Positions 5,755 to 12,497 of a stretch of DNA of 12,497 nt are shown in pieces; position 1 is the first letter of the stretch, and each line of letters starts with the position of its first letter. The position numbers and the translations under genes are program-made. The stretch is from Chlorobiales bacterium (lineage in GTDB: Bacteria; Bacteroidota; Chlorobiia; Chlorobiales; Chlorobiaceae). The notes under the pieces were generated by a model. The model did no database searches and was not told the origin of the DNA. It saw nothing but the letters and a program-made list of their open reading frames with translations. The stretch is taken from NCBI GenBank assembly GCA_022360275.1, contig JAKSDC010000148.1, positions 1 through 12,497 on the forward strand, written 5' to 3'.

Positions 5755-7011
5755 TCACTGTTGACGAGTTATCCCCTGGTCTACTTCCCTGATCCGTTCA
5801 ATACGCCGAAGCACCGGGGGATGAGAATAGTTCAAGAACACGTAAAAAGGATGGGGTGTCAGGTTGGAAAGGTTTTTTCTGGACAGCTTCTTGAGCGCCT
5901 CGACAAGCGCCGAACCTCCACTGTAGGTTTCCACGGCATAACGATCAGCCTGAAATTCATGACGTCTCGACAAGGCTTGCAGGAAAACAGAGAGAATAAA
6001 TTCAACCGGACTGTACAGCAGGGAAAAAAACAGAAGACTTGCATAGATGGAGAGATTGTCCATATAAAATGCTTCAAACAGCAGACGGTTGTTCAGAAAG
6101 ACCGAGAGCAGAAAAAAAACAATACCCATATTGACAACACTGAGAAACATTGCAATAATGATATGTTTTTTCTTGTAATGGCCGATCTCATGCGCAAGCA
6201 CTGCTACAAGCTCGGTAGTGGTATGGTTTTCAATAAGTGTATCGAAAAGCGCAATGCGTTTTCGTTTGCCGAAGCCGGTAAAAAAAGCGTTGGCTTTCGA
6301 AGAACGTTTCGACCCGTCGATGACGAAAATGCCGGACAAGGGAAAATTGACCGAGCGCGCATACTCCATGATAGAAGACTTCAGTTCACCATCTTCAAGC
6401 GGGGTAAACTTGTTGAAAAGCGGCATGATGAGTGTGGGAGCGACATACTGCAGCACAAGGCCGAAGAGGGCAACGGCTGCCCAAGCCCATATCCATGCAA
6501 GAGAACCGGTGTTCTCAAAAAACCACAGCAGTCCGGCAAGAACCGGTGTACCTAAAACCAGACCGAGAAAAATGCCTTTCAGTTTATCCGAGATAAAGGT
6601 AACGGGAGAGGTTTTGTTGAAACCGTATTTCTCCTCGAGTACAAACGTCTGGTATATACCGAACGGCAGCGAAACCAGTCCCTGAAGAAAAAGAAGAATT
6701 CCGATGTAGAGAATACCTGTCACAAGAGATGAAAAACCAAAACCCCTCACCAGAAGATCGAGGTAGTTGAATCCACCCGCAAACCAGAAAACAAGGAGCA
6801 ACACCAGCTCGTAAGCGGCGGCCACGAGAGAAAACACCGTCGTATGGCGCAGATAGTTCTGTGACTTTTCATAAGCCTCCTGATCAAAAACATCCCGGAA
6901 CTCGTCTGGAAGAACTTCACCGGCAGCTTTCAGGTTCAGGATATCCGCAACAAGCCTTATGAGAAAGGTGCCGAAAAGAGTAGCAAGAATGATAATGGTG
7001 AAAATGTTCAT
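5755..7011 (-). CDS. M48 family integral membrane zinc metalloprotease (Ste24 / CAAX prenyl protease 1 type)
   Basis: A 418-aa multi-pass inner-membrane endopeptidase. HEIGH at 274-278 supplies two zinc-binding His and the catalytic Glu; Glu352 in HEFQADRYA is the third zinc ligand; and the late SHPP motif (396-399) is present. Hydrophobic segments lie near 3-22, 58-80, 92-120, 146-165, 171-195, 284-305 and 322-346. The long N-terminal membrane half separates it from HtpX, which is about 290 aa. I chose MNIFTI at 7011, which starts 1 nt after the aguB stop; the frame stays open to 7113 but only through aguB, and Met at 7023 is another option. Bacterial homologues are assumed to act in membrane protein quality control or peptide processing; the substrate here is unknown. 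Confidence 0.88.
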   Translation of the reverse strand: MNIFTIIILATLFGTFLIRLVADILNLKAAGEVLPDEFRDVFDQEAYEKSQNYLRHTTVFSLVAAAYELVLLLVFWFAGGFNYLDLLVRGFGFSSLVTGILYIGILLFLQGLVSLPFGIYQTFVLEEKYGFNKTSPVTFISDKLKGIFLGLVLGTPVLAGLLWFFENTGSLAWIWAWAAVALFGLVLQYVAPTLIMPLFNKFTPLEDGELKSSIMEYARSVNFPLSGIFVIDGSKRSSKANAFFTGFGKRKRIALFDTLIENHTTTELVAVLAHEIGHYKKKHIIIAMFLSVVNMGIVFFLLSVFLNNRLLFEAFYMDNLSIYASLLFFSLLYSPVEFILSVFLQALSRRHEFQADRYAVETYSGGSALVEALKKLSRKNLSNLTPHPFYVFLNYSHPPVLRRIERIREVDQGITRQQ

Positions 7012-7012
7012 G

Positions 7013-7885
7013 TCAAGTAACATACCTCTTTTGCAGCTCTCCGTAAGTTTCGATGCGTCTGTCGCGCAAAAACGGCCAATGTGATCGGTAATACTCGATT
7101 TTACCCAGATCACAATCTTCTATAAGAATCTGTTCACTGCGCTCATTTGCAGCTGCAATAATCCGCCCGAACGGGTCCGAGACGAAACTGCTGCCCCAGA
7201 AGTTGAGCTCACCCTCTGTCCCGACCCTGTTGGCCGCAGCAACATACACTCCGTTAGCGATTGCATGACTTTGCTGCACCGTCCTCCAAGCTTGTAGCTG
7301 AGACTGCCGAGCCTCTTCGGAGGCTTCACCTGAAACCCACCCGATAGCGGTGGGATAAAAAAGAATTTCCGCTCCTTTCAGAGCGGTCAGACGTGCGGCT
7401 TCGGGATACCATTGATCCCAGCAGATCAATACTCCTATCGTTGCATATCGTGTTTTGAAAGCCTTGTAACCGAGATCACCTGGCGTAAAGTAAAATTTCT
7501 CATAAAAACCGGGATCATCAGGAATGTGCATCTTGCGATACTTGCCCAGATAAGAGCCATCGGCATCGATAACAGCAGCAGTATTGTGGTAGAGACCACG
7601 GGTACGTTTTTCGAACAACGGGGCGACAATAACAATCTCATGCTCGGCGGCTATTGCCCGAAGCACGTCGGTTGAGGGACCGGGTACGGTTTCCGAAAGA
7701 TCGAACGGCGTGTACTCCTCGGTCCGGCAGAAATAACGTGTTGTAAACAATTCCTGCAGGCAGACTATTTTCGCCCCTTGTGAAGCCGATTCGACGATTT
7801 TTTGACAAACCTTTTTCAGGTTCGCCTCGGGTTCAACCTCGCAAGCCGTCTGTACCAGAGCAATTCTTACCGTTTCTGCGTGCAT
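7013..7885 (-). CDS. aguB: N-carbamoylputrescine amidase (nitrilase superfamily)
   Basis: Cleaves N-carbamoylputrescine to putrescine, CO2 and ammonia, following agmatine deiminase. The 290-residue single-domain nitrilase fold has the complete Glu-Lys-Cys triad: Glu45 in CLQELFTT, Lys118 in GKYRKMHIPDD and Cys155 in LICWDQWYPE. Further marks that fit AguB are GFYEKFYFTPGD (126-137), YPTAIGW (177-183) and AAANRVG (216-222), and aguA is in the same operon. It starts 3 nt after the menA stop and ends 1 nt before the protease start. A general omega-amidase is the alternative, but sequence and context both favour AguB. Confidence 0.92.
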   Translation of the reverse strand: MHAETVRIALVQTACEVEPEANLKKVCQKIVESASQGAKIVCLQELFTTRYFCRTEEYTPFDLSETVPGPSTDVLRAIAAEHEIVIVAPLFEKRTRGLYHNTAAVIDADGSYLGKYRKMHIPDDPGFYEKFYFTPGDLGYKAFKTRYATIGVLICWDQWYPEAARLTALKGAEILFYPTAIGWVSGEASEEARQSQLQAWRTVQQSHAIANGVYVAAANRVGTEGELNFWGSSFVSDPFGRIIAAANERSEQILIEDCDLGKIEYYRSHWPFLRDRRIETYGELQKRYVT

Positions 7886-7888
7886 CGT

Positions 7889-8812
7889 TTACAAAGCTGA
7901 AAATGTGGGGACAAGCAAACCAATCGCAAAGAGGGCTCCGTGCAGCGTCATTACCTTTCCTGTGCCGGCAAGCACCTCGTTCAGCGCTCGGCCTTCACTG
8001 CGGAACAGCGCCCTGACCTGACCGATTGCAAGCGGTATGGAAAGCCAGGCAAGCATACACCATATCGAATATCCCGTCATCCACACCCAGACCGGAACGA
8101 AGTAGGCAACAACCGTCAAACCGAGGTATAGCCATCGTGCATTTCCACCGCCTATCCTTGCGGGAAGGGTCATTTTCCCCACTTTCCGGTCGGTATCGAT
8201 ATCACGGATATTGTTGACAAGAAGGATGTTGACGGAAAAGATACCAGGGGCAACCGCTGCTGTCAACACGGGAAAAGAAACTCCTCCTGCCTGAACATAG
8301 TAGGTTCCCCCGACCGCAACAAGCCCGAAAAAAACAAACACGAAAAAATCTCCAAGCCCTGAATAGGCAATAGGATAAGGACCGCCGGTGTATGCCCAGG
8401 CAAAAAACATCGAGAGCAGTCCGATGAGCAGGATCGGCCAGCCCGCAAGGTATACCAGATAAAGTCCCAGCAGAAAAACCGCAAGTAACAGAATGACCGA
8501 AACGGCAACCATGTTTTTTTCGGAAATCAAACCCGTTGCAACGGTACGCGTCGGACCAAGACGTTCGGCAGTATCGGCTCCTTTCCTGAAATCGTAGATC
8601 TCATTGATAAAGTTCGTTGCCACCTGTATTCCCAAAGCACACAACAATGCAATAATAGCGGCGGCAGGAAGAAATTTTCCATCGGCTGCGGCAAAAGCCG
8701 TGCCCACAACAACCGGAACAGCGCCGGCAGGAAGCGTTTTCGGCCGTATGGCCATCATCCATGCCTGAAAACGCGAAGACTCGGCTTGAGCATGTACCGT
8801 GCTATCCGTCAT
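7889..8812 (-). CDS. menA: 1,4-dihydroxy-2-naphthoate polyprenyltransferase
   Basis: Membrane prenyltransferase of the UbiA superfamily (307 aa) that attaches the isoprenoid tail to 1,4-dihydroxy-2-naphthoate in menaquinone synthesis. Green sulfur bacteria use menaquinone (and chlorobiumquinone) as membrane quinone. Two aspartate-rich motifs are visible: NFINEIYDFRKGADT (67-81) and LLVNNIRDIDTDRKVGK (197-213). The N-terminal AIRPKTLPAG (21-30) is typical of MenA. About eight or nine hydrophobic helices fill the rest. The ATG overlaps the fnr stop by 4 nt (8809-8812), indicating translational coupling, and its own stop is 3 nt before aguB. Other UbiA proteins such as chlorophyll synthase lack this N-terminal motif, so the call is firm. 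Confidence 0.93.
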   Translation of the reverse strand: MTDSTVHAQAESSRFQAWMMAIRPKTLPAGAVPVVVGTAFAAADGKFLPAAAIIALLCALGIQVATNFINEIYDFRKGADTAERLGPTRTVATGLISEKNMVAVSVILLLAVFLLGLYLVYLAGWPILLIGLLSMFFAWAYTGGPYPIAYSGLGDFFVFVFFGLVAVGGTYYVQAGGVSFPVLTAAVAPGIFSVNILLVNNIRDIDTDRKVGKMTLPARIGGGNARWLYLGLTVVAYFVPVWVWMTGYSIWCMLAWLSIPLAIGQVRALFRSEGRALNEVLAGTGKVMTLHGALFAIGLLVPTFSAL

Positions 8813-9855
8813 TTATTTTTCTCTTTTGCCATTTTGATGCTGCTGAACTGTTGCCTAATCTTCTTTCCCGGATGGATGTAAGTGAGACTGTGGCGAACTG
8901 CCATTGTGGCATCACTCAGGCCGGTCTGGATAATCTTGAGTTTACCGGGATAGGAAGCGATATCACCGGCAGCATACAGACCATCCACTTCGGTTTTCAT
9001 ATGACCGTCAACAACAATGGCATTATCGTTCAGAGCAAGCCCCCATTCGGCCAGAGGCCCGAGGTTCGATATATAACCGATCAGCACCAGCATGTAGTCG
9101 GTCTCGAGGCATGTTTCCTGTCCGCTTTTTGAACAAAGCTGCACGTTCCGCAATGCCGGACCATTATGTTCCACCCCTTTCACTTCCGTGCCCAGATACA
9201 CATCGAGCAAACCTTTCTCGGCAGCCTCCAGCACCTCCTGCCGGGTCTTGCCGTGCGCCCTGAATTCCGGTGACCGGTGAGCGATGCTTACACGATCTGC
9301 TTCAGGAAGCAGCATCATCGCCCAGTCAAGAGCCGAATCACCGCCCCCGACAATCACCACCTTTTTACCTGCCAACTCGTGCATATGCTGTACCGAATAC
9401 AGAACCGAATGACCTTCGAGAACGCTGATATCGCCGAGCTGGGGCAGTTTTCTGGGTGAAAACGCGCCCAATCCGGCAGCCACAAGCACTGCACGGGAAG
9501 CAAACGTTTTGCCGCTCTCGGTTTCAACCTCAAATGAACCGTCATCGAGCTTCCTGTATTTGCACACCTTCTCATTAAGTATCACTTCCGGACCGTACCG
9601 CTCCGCCTGTCTCCAGAGACTTTCGACAAGTTCAGCAGCCTGAACTTCGGGAAAAGCAGCAACATCATAGATATGCTTTTCAGGATAGAGCGCGGTAAGC
9701 TGACCGCCAAGCTGAGGCATACTTTCGATAATCCTGCAGGAAATATTGTTCATGCCGCATTGAAATGCGGCAAAAATACCTGTCGGCCCTCCACCGATAA
9801 TCGTCAGATCACGGATGGCATCCTTTGTAAAAGGCAACTCCTCGTTTTCTGTCAT
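8809..9855 (-). CDS. ferredoxin--NADP(+) reductase, thioredoxin-reductase-like type
   Basis: A flavoprotein of 348 aa that passes electrons from photosystem-reduced ferredoxin to NADP+. The FAD-binding GGGPTG is at 21-26 and the NAD(P)-binding VGGGDSALDWAMMLLPEA at 169-186. The HRSPEFRAHGK segment (193-203) probably binds the 2'-phosphate, and LYAAGDIASYPGKLKIIQTG (293-312) is the second FAD motif. There is no CxxC redox pair, which separates it from true thioredoxin reductase. Tyr57 and Phe337 stand at the numbers I recall for the residues that stack on the isoalloxazine ring in the Chlorobaculum tepidum enzyme, and the C-terminal extension carrying Phe337 is present. It lies 38 nt downstream of the four-cysteine protein and overlaps menA by 4 nt. 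Confidence 0.93.
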   Translation of the reverse strand: MTENEELPFTKDAIRDLTIIGGGPTGIFAAFQCGMNNISCRIIESMPQLGGQLTALYPEKHIYDVAAFPEVQAAELVESLWRQAERYGPEVILNEKVCKYRKLDDGSFEVETESGKTFASRAVLVAAGLGAFSPRKLPQLGDISVLEGHSVLYSVQHMHELAGKKVVIVGGGDSALDWAMMLLPEADRVSIAHRSPEFRAHGKTRQEVLEAAEKGLLDVYLGTEVKGVEHNGPALRNVQLCSKSGQETCLETDYMLVLIGYISNLGPLAEWGLALNDNAIVVDGHMKTEVDGLYAAGDIASYPGKLKIIQTGLSDATMAVRHSLTYIHPGKKIRQQFSSIKMAKEKNK

Positions 9856-9893
9856 TATTGTTGAATTGAAAAAACCTTACCGTATCGTTGCTG

Positions 9894-10220
9894 TCAGTCC
9901 TCATTGCCGGACTTTTTCAGATAGATCATACCTTCCGGGTCAACAATTCCATAGAGAATGGTCACAAGGTGACCATGCTCGTCCAGTTCATGGATCTCCA
10001 CATGGATCGCTTCCTGTTTAGAAACTTGATCCCCTGCATTGTTTTTGAAAAGAAAAACTGCTCGCGTCCCTCCGTGAGGTGTTTCCCCTACAAACTCATA
10101 AGTACCGTCCTCCAGTTCGACAAGGGCACAGCCCGATGCCGATGCGTCAATCGGACAGCTGGCACATTGCGAGTAAAATCCGTCTTCGGAATCCGCAAAA
10201 TCACATACCGGAAATTTCAT
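9894..10220 (-). CDS. small four-cysteine protein of unknown function
   Basis: A 108-residue soluble protein that I do not recognise. Its N-terminal third holds four cysteines, Cys6, Cys19, Cys22 and Cys31 (C-x12-C-x2-C-x8-C), which could bind zinc or an iron-sulfur cluster. The rest is acidic and looks beta-rich, with an ELEDGTYEF segment and a C-terminal ILYGIVDPEGMIYLKK. There is no signal peptide or membrane helix. It is the first gene of the minus-strand operon and has a strong Shine-Dalgarno, unlike most genes here. The next gene, 38 nt on, is the ferredoxin-NADP reductase, so a redox or electron-transfer role is a fair guess but only a guess. Existence as a gene is well supported by start signals and operon position. 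Confidence 0.8.
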   Translation of the reverse strand: MKFPVCDFADSEDGFYSQCASCPIDASASGCALVELEDGTYEFVGETPHGGTRAVFLFKNNAGDQVSKQEAIHVEIHELDEHGHLVTILYGIVDPEGMIYLKKSGNED

Positions 10221-10222
10221 AA

Positions 10223-10229
10223 TCTCCTT
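10223..10229 (-). promoter_or_regulatory. strong ribosome binding site of the four-cysteine gene
   Basis: The minus strand reads AAGGAGA just upstream of the ATG at 10220, within AGAAGGAGATT. It decides the start and is one of the few good Shine-Dalgarno sequences in the window. Confidence 0.75.
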
Positions 10230-10239
10230 CTCCCTGTTT

Positions 10240-10345
10240 TTCTCGGTTTTGTGGCTGCTAATATATTAATAGTAGCTCAAAAAATGAGAATTTTAAGAAG
10301 CATTACCTTATTAAAAGTTGGAGTTTACCAGTTAATTGATTTATT
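10240..10345. promoter_or_regulatory. AT-rich divergent promoter region
   Basis: This lies between the minus-strand operon and hisF. It contains the perfect palindrome TAATATATTA (10259-10268) and the dyad CTCAAAAAATGAG (10276-10288). A weak + strand promoter is possible, TTGGAG (10318-10323), 16 nt, TTTATT (10340-10345), pointing to hisF. For the minus strand, TTAAAA and TACTAT with about 16 nt between them could serve. Neither is close to consensus. Confidence 0.4.
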
Positions 10346-10396
10346 CCTATTTTTCCCGTCACTATCGACGTCATTACCGAACTGAATCAGCATCAG

Positions 10397-11152
10397 ATGT
10401 TAGCTAAACGTATCATACCATGTCTCGATGTCCGGGACGGAAGAGTTGTCAAAGGCATTAATTTCGAAGGGTTGCGGGATGCAGGCTCGATTCTCGAACA
10501 GGCAAGGTTCTATAACAATGAACTGGCGGACGAGCTGGTTTTTCTCGATATATCGGCCTCGATCGAATCGAGAAGAACAACACTCGAGGAAGTCCTAAAA
10601 GTTTCGGAAGAAGTGTTCATTCCCCTCACCGTAGGCGGCGGTATCAGTTCGGTCGAACGAGCACGGGATGCCTTCCTGCACGGTGCTGATAAAGTTTCAG
10701 TCAACACCGCCGCTGTCTATGCTCCGGAACTGATCACGAAAATCGCTGAAAAATTTGGTTCACAAGCCGTTGTAGTTGCGATTGACGTCCAAAAAGTCGG
10801 CGACAAGTACGTCGTCCACACCCACTCCGGAAAAGAGCTGACAAAGTATGAAGCCGTCGAATGGGCTCACCTGGTTCAGGATCTCGGCGCGGGAGAAATT
10901 CTCCTCACCAGCATGGACCGCGACGGCACAAAAGCCGGCTACGATAACGAGATCCTGCGCCGGATATCGACAACGGTACATATACCGGTCATCGCTTCGG
11001 GAGGCGCCGGAAACCTCGAACACCTCTACGAAGGCTTCGCCAAAGGACGTGCCGACGCCGCCCTTGCCGCCTCCATCTTCCATTTCCGGCAGTACTCCAT
11101 CCGGGAAGCGAAGGAATATCTGCGGGAGAGAGGAATAGAGGTACGTTTGTAA
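10397..11152 (+). CDS. hisF: imidazole glycerol phosphate synthase, cyclase subunit
   Basis: Uses ammonia channelled from HisH to turn PRFAR into imidazole glycerol phosphate and AICAR, linking histidine and purine synthesis. At 251 aa it has the usual length for this (beta-alpha)8 barrel. Catalytic Asp11 (RIIPCLDVRDG) and Asp130 (VVVAIDVQ) sit at the canonical numbers. The phosphate-binding loops LTVGGGIS (77-84) and ASGGAGNLEHL, and the segment LLTSMDRDGTKAGYD, are all present. The start is ATG 10397, with no clear Shine-Dalgarno. hisH and the rest of the histidine pathway are not in this window, and the gene appears to be a single unit ending in a strong hairpin. Confidence 0.97.
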   Translation: MLAKRIIPCLDVRDGRVVKGINFEGLRDAGSILEQARFYNNELADELVFLDISASIESRRTTLEEVLKVSEEVFIPLTVGGGISSVERARDAFLHGADKVSVNTAAVYAPELITKIAEKFGSQAVVVAIDVQKVGDKYVVHTHSGKELTKYEAVEWAHLVQDLGAGEILLTSMDRDGTKAGYDNEILRRISTTVHIPVIASGGAGNLEHLYEGFAKGRADAALAASIFHFRQYSIREAKEYLRERGIEVRL

Positions 11153-11184
11153 CGATTCAGCCCAACCAGCCGGGCTGAATCGTT
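11151..11184 (+). terminator. hairpin at the hisF 3' end
   Basis: AACGATTCAGCCC (11151-11163) pairs perfectly with GGGCTGAATCGTT (11172-11184), a 13-bp stem with an 8-nt loop that begins inside the hisF stop codon. The T-run is short (TT G TT), so it may be a weak intrinsic terminator or a 3' stability hairpin. Confidence 0.65.
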
Positions 11185-11248
11185 GTTAGAACTCGGGACT
11201 CATTGCCGCTTTCCTTTCCCCCGTCCAGCTCTTTCATTATTCAATAGT

Positions 11249-11268
11249 CAATGGTAAATCAACCATTG
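11249..11268. repeat. short inverted repeat in the hisF downstream gap
   Basis: CAATGGT (11249-11255) and ACCATTG (11262-11268) form a 7-bp hairpin with a 6-nt loop, in pyrimidine-rich DNA between the convergent hisF and the 119-codon gene. It could end the minus-strand transcript, but has no clear T-run. Confidence 0.4.
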
Positions 11269-11319
11269 GCCATCTCCGCCCTAATCCTGACTGCTTGCTC
11301 CTTCCCCGTTATTGAGCGC

Positions 11320-11679
11320 CTAACTTCCTTTCGCTTCCCCCTCCCCTACGGGTTCCGACATCGTCGTAAGAGAAGCCATATGCCAGCTTCCGGCAACGTA
11401 GCGCACATAAACAGGACTTTCGTTTCGCAGCATATCCACCACATGAGGAAAATCCTCCCAATAATAATGGCACCAGATATATCCGGTTGATGTTTGTTCG
11501 TCCGTATCCGGCATCGTTCCATGCTCGCGATGAAAATACGCCCCGCCGATCAAGCTTCCGTCATCACGCCGCAACCCGATAATCGCCCTGTACGGATACC
11601 CGTTGGCAAATTTTCCACCGGCATAGTACGCAATGTCGTACTTGACAATCTTTTCAGCAACCATCTCTCCTGAAGGCAT
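11320..11679 (-). CDS. hypothetical protein (119 aa)
   Basis: I do not recognise this family. The protein is soluble and rich in aromatic residues, with no signal peptide or membrane segment. It has clusters such as YDIAYYAGGKF (14-24), YRAIIGLRRDDGSLIGGAYF (30-49), YIWCHYYWEDF (67-77) and YVRYVAGSWHM (91-101), alternating in a way that suggests a small beta-barrel. One cysteine is present, and the last dozen residues look disordered. The start ATG at 11679 is supported by AAGGAG (CTCCTT at 11689-11694 on the + strand) about 9 nt upstream; Met7 is a second possible start. It lies 86 nt downstream of the CIA30 gene on the same strand and probably shares its transcript. Confidence 0.7.
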   Translation of the reverse strand: MPSGEMVAEKIVKYDIAYYAGGKFANGYPYRAIIGLRRDDGSLIGGAYFHREHGTMPDTDEQTSTGYIWCHYYWEDFPHVVDMLRNESPVYVRYVAGSWHMASLTTMSEPVGEGEAKGS

Positions 11680-11765
11680 AATCCTTTACTCCTTATTGGT
11701 CTTTTCTCATACGAAACTCCTGAATTTTGGTCACAAAACAAATATACACATCATGATGCCCAGGT

Positions 11766-12269
11766 TCAGAAAGCGTCAATCCTCTCAACCTCAAGCCGAA
11801 ACGATCCTTCCTGCTTCTCGGAAATCAGAAACCCGATCTGGAAAATGCGAGATGGATCGAGAGGCGGGGCATCGGAAACAATACGGCCGCGGAATGAGGG
11901 CTTGAAGTCGCTGAAAGGCAATTCAACATCCATCCATTCTCCCGCTACCGTGTCGAACTCCTGACGGTAGACCACACCCTCGAACAGCATGTCCGTTCTG
12001 ACACGGAAGCTGTAACGCCTGCCGTCACCCTTCACGCGAAGCACGATGCCGTCATAACCGGTGAAATCGTTTTCCGGCAACGATGCCCGCACCGAGGCAA
12101 AACCGCCGTTGTTTTCAAGAGAAAGGTGACCGGCAAACACTCCCATACCATCTTCCGAAACCTGCATCAGGCTGTCCGATACGCCTCCCATAACAACATC
12201 GTTCACGCTTGTCCAGCGCAGAAAAGGCGGGTGCTTGAAATCGGTTATCGTTTTTTGTTGAGCAACCAT
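11766..12269 (-). CDS. CIA30-domain protein (complex I intermediate-associated protein 30 family)
   Basis: A 167-residue, single-domain member of the CIA30 family, which has a galactose-binding-like beta-sandwich fold. Hallmarks are RWTSVNDVVMGGVS (18-31), the LENNGGFASVR strand pair (51-61), YDGIVLRVKGDGRRYSFRVR (72-91), the PFSDFKPSFRGR segment (118-129) and IFQIGFLISEKQEGSFRLEV (142-161). The eukaryotic member is an assembly factor for respiratory complex I; the role of bacterial members is not settled. No signal peptide is visible, so it is probably cytoplasmic. AAGGAG (CTCCTT at 12276-12281 on the + strand) lies 6 nt before the ATG and supports this start. Its downstream neighbour on the same strand is the 119-aa hypothetical protein. 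Confidence 0.87.
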   Translation of the reverse strand: MVAQQKTITDFKHPPFLRWTSVNDVVMGGVSDSLMQVSEDGMGVFAGHLSLENNGGFASVRASLPENDFTGYDGIVLRVKGDGRRYSFRVRTDMLFEGVVYRQEFDTVAGEWMDVELPFSDFKPSFRGRIVSDAPPLDPSRIFQIGFLISEKQEGSFRLEVERIDAF

Positions 12270-12281
12270 GACAAGCTCCTT

Positions 12282-12497
12282 GAGAGGTTCACGAAGGATA
12301 TAATGAATAAAATATCGTTTTTTTACTCATCCACCTACAACCTTAAGCGCCAAGGCATTTCATTTCAACAACGTATTGCGTAAATTTCCCCGGGCAAGTG
12401 AAAACCCGGCATGACCTTATATTTCTGACAACTTATTTCTTCCTGACTTCAGGATTCTGGATTCAGATTTTTGCCTTTTAATTTTTGACCTTTGACT
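12282..12497. other. non-coding tail with AT-rich upstream region and repeat-like sequence
   Basis: No credible gene is seen. The part next to the CIA30 gene (12295-12325) is AT-rich and should hold its promoter, but no clear -35/-10 pair stands out. CCGGG (12390-12394) and CCCGG (12405-12409) make a short hairpin. The last 70 bases are a degenerate run of ATTCTGGATTCAG, TTTTTGCC, TTTTTGACC and TTTGACT units, resembling the short-repeat filler found between genes rather than coding DNA. Confidence 0.5.

Noticed and set aside
5761..6555. 264-codon plus-strand open frame opposite the M48 protease
   Set aside because: The opposite strand encodes a complete zinc protease with HEIGH and SHPP motifs; this frame has no recognisable domain.
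7012..7113. 34-codon N-terminal extension of the M48 protease
   Set aside because: It overlaps the conserved end of aguB, and the first membrane helix starts at MNIFTI.
9888..10385. 165-codon plus-strand open frame upstream of hisF
   Set aside because: It runs opposite the four-cysteine gene, which has a strong ribosome binding site, and continues through AT-rich promoter DNA; no family resemblance.

Overview
The window looks like chromosomal DNA of a green sulfur bacterium (Chlorobi: Chlorobium, Prosthecochloris, Pelodictyon or a relative). Three things point there. A thioredoxin-reductase-like ferredoxin-NADP reductase carries Tyr57 and Phe337 at the positions I recall for the Chlorobaculum tepidum enzyme. 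Isoleucine is made by the citramalate route next to leuCD. A small structured RNA resembles the Chlorobi-restricted Chlorobi-1 motif. Species cannot be fixed from sequence reading alone. No insertion sequence, CRISPR array, tRNA, rRNA or prophage gene was seen.

Left part (1-4215, + strand): the 3' end of leuC, then leuD, cimA, a secreted serpin-type protease inhibitor, and a DEDDh exonuclease whose start codon lies inside the serpin 3' end. LeuCD and CimA supply leucine and isoleucine precursors from pyruvate and acetyl-CoA. The serpin and nuclease have no obvious link to that pathway.

Convergent gap (4216-4712): about 500 bases without a convincing protein gene but dense in structure. It holds a bidirectional terminator, two further perfect hairpins that together fit a minus-strand small RNA, a cluster of TTTTGAGAC-type repeats, and a bulged inverted repeat overlapping the end of aguA.

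Centre (4713-10220, - strand): six genes packed with 1-4 nt gaps or overlaps apart from one 38-nt gap. In transcription order they are a small four-cysteine protein, fnr (ferredoxin-NADP reductase), menA (menaquinone prenyltransferase), aguB (N-carbamoylputrescine amidase), a Ste24-type M48 membrane protease, and aguA (agmatine deiminase). The two agmatine genes together convert agmatine to putrescine. The layout couples electron transfer, quinone synthesis, polyamine synthesis and membrane protein turnover in one probable transcript.

Right part (10221-12497): an AT-rich divergent promoter region, a stand-alone hisF with a strong 3' hairpin, then on the minus strand a CIA30-domain protein followed by an unrecognised 119-residue protein. 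The window ends in AT-rich, repeat-like non-coding sequence.
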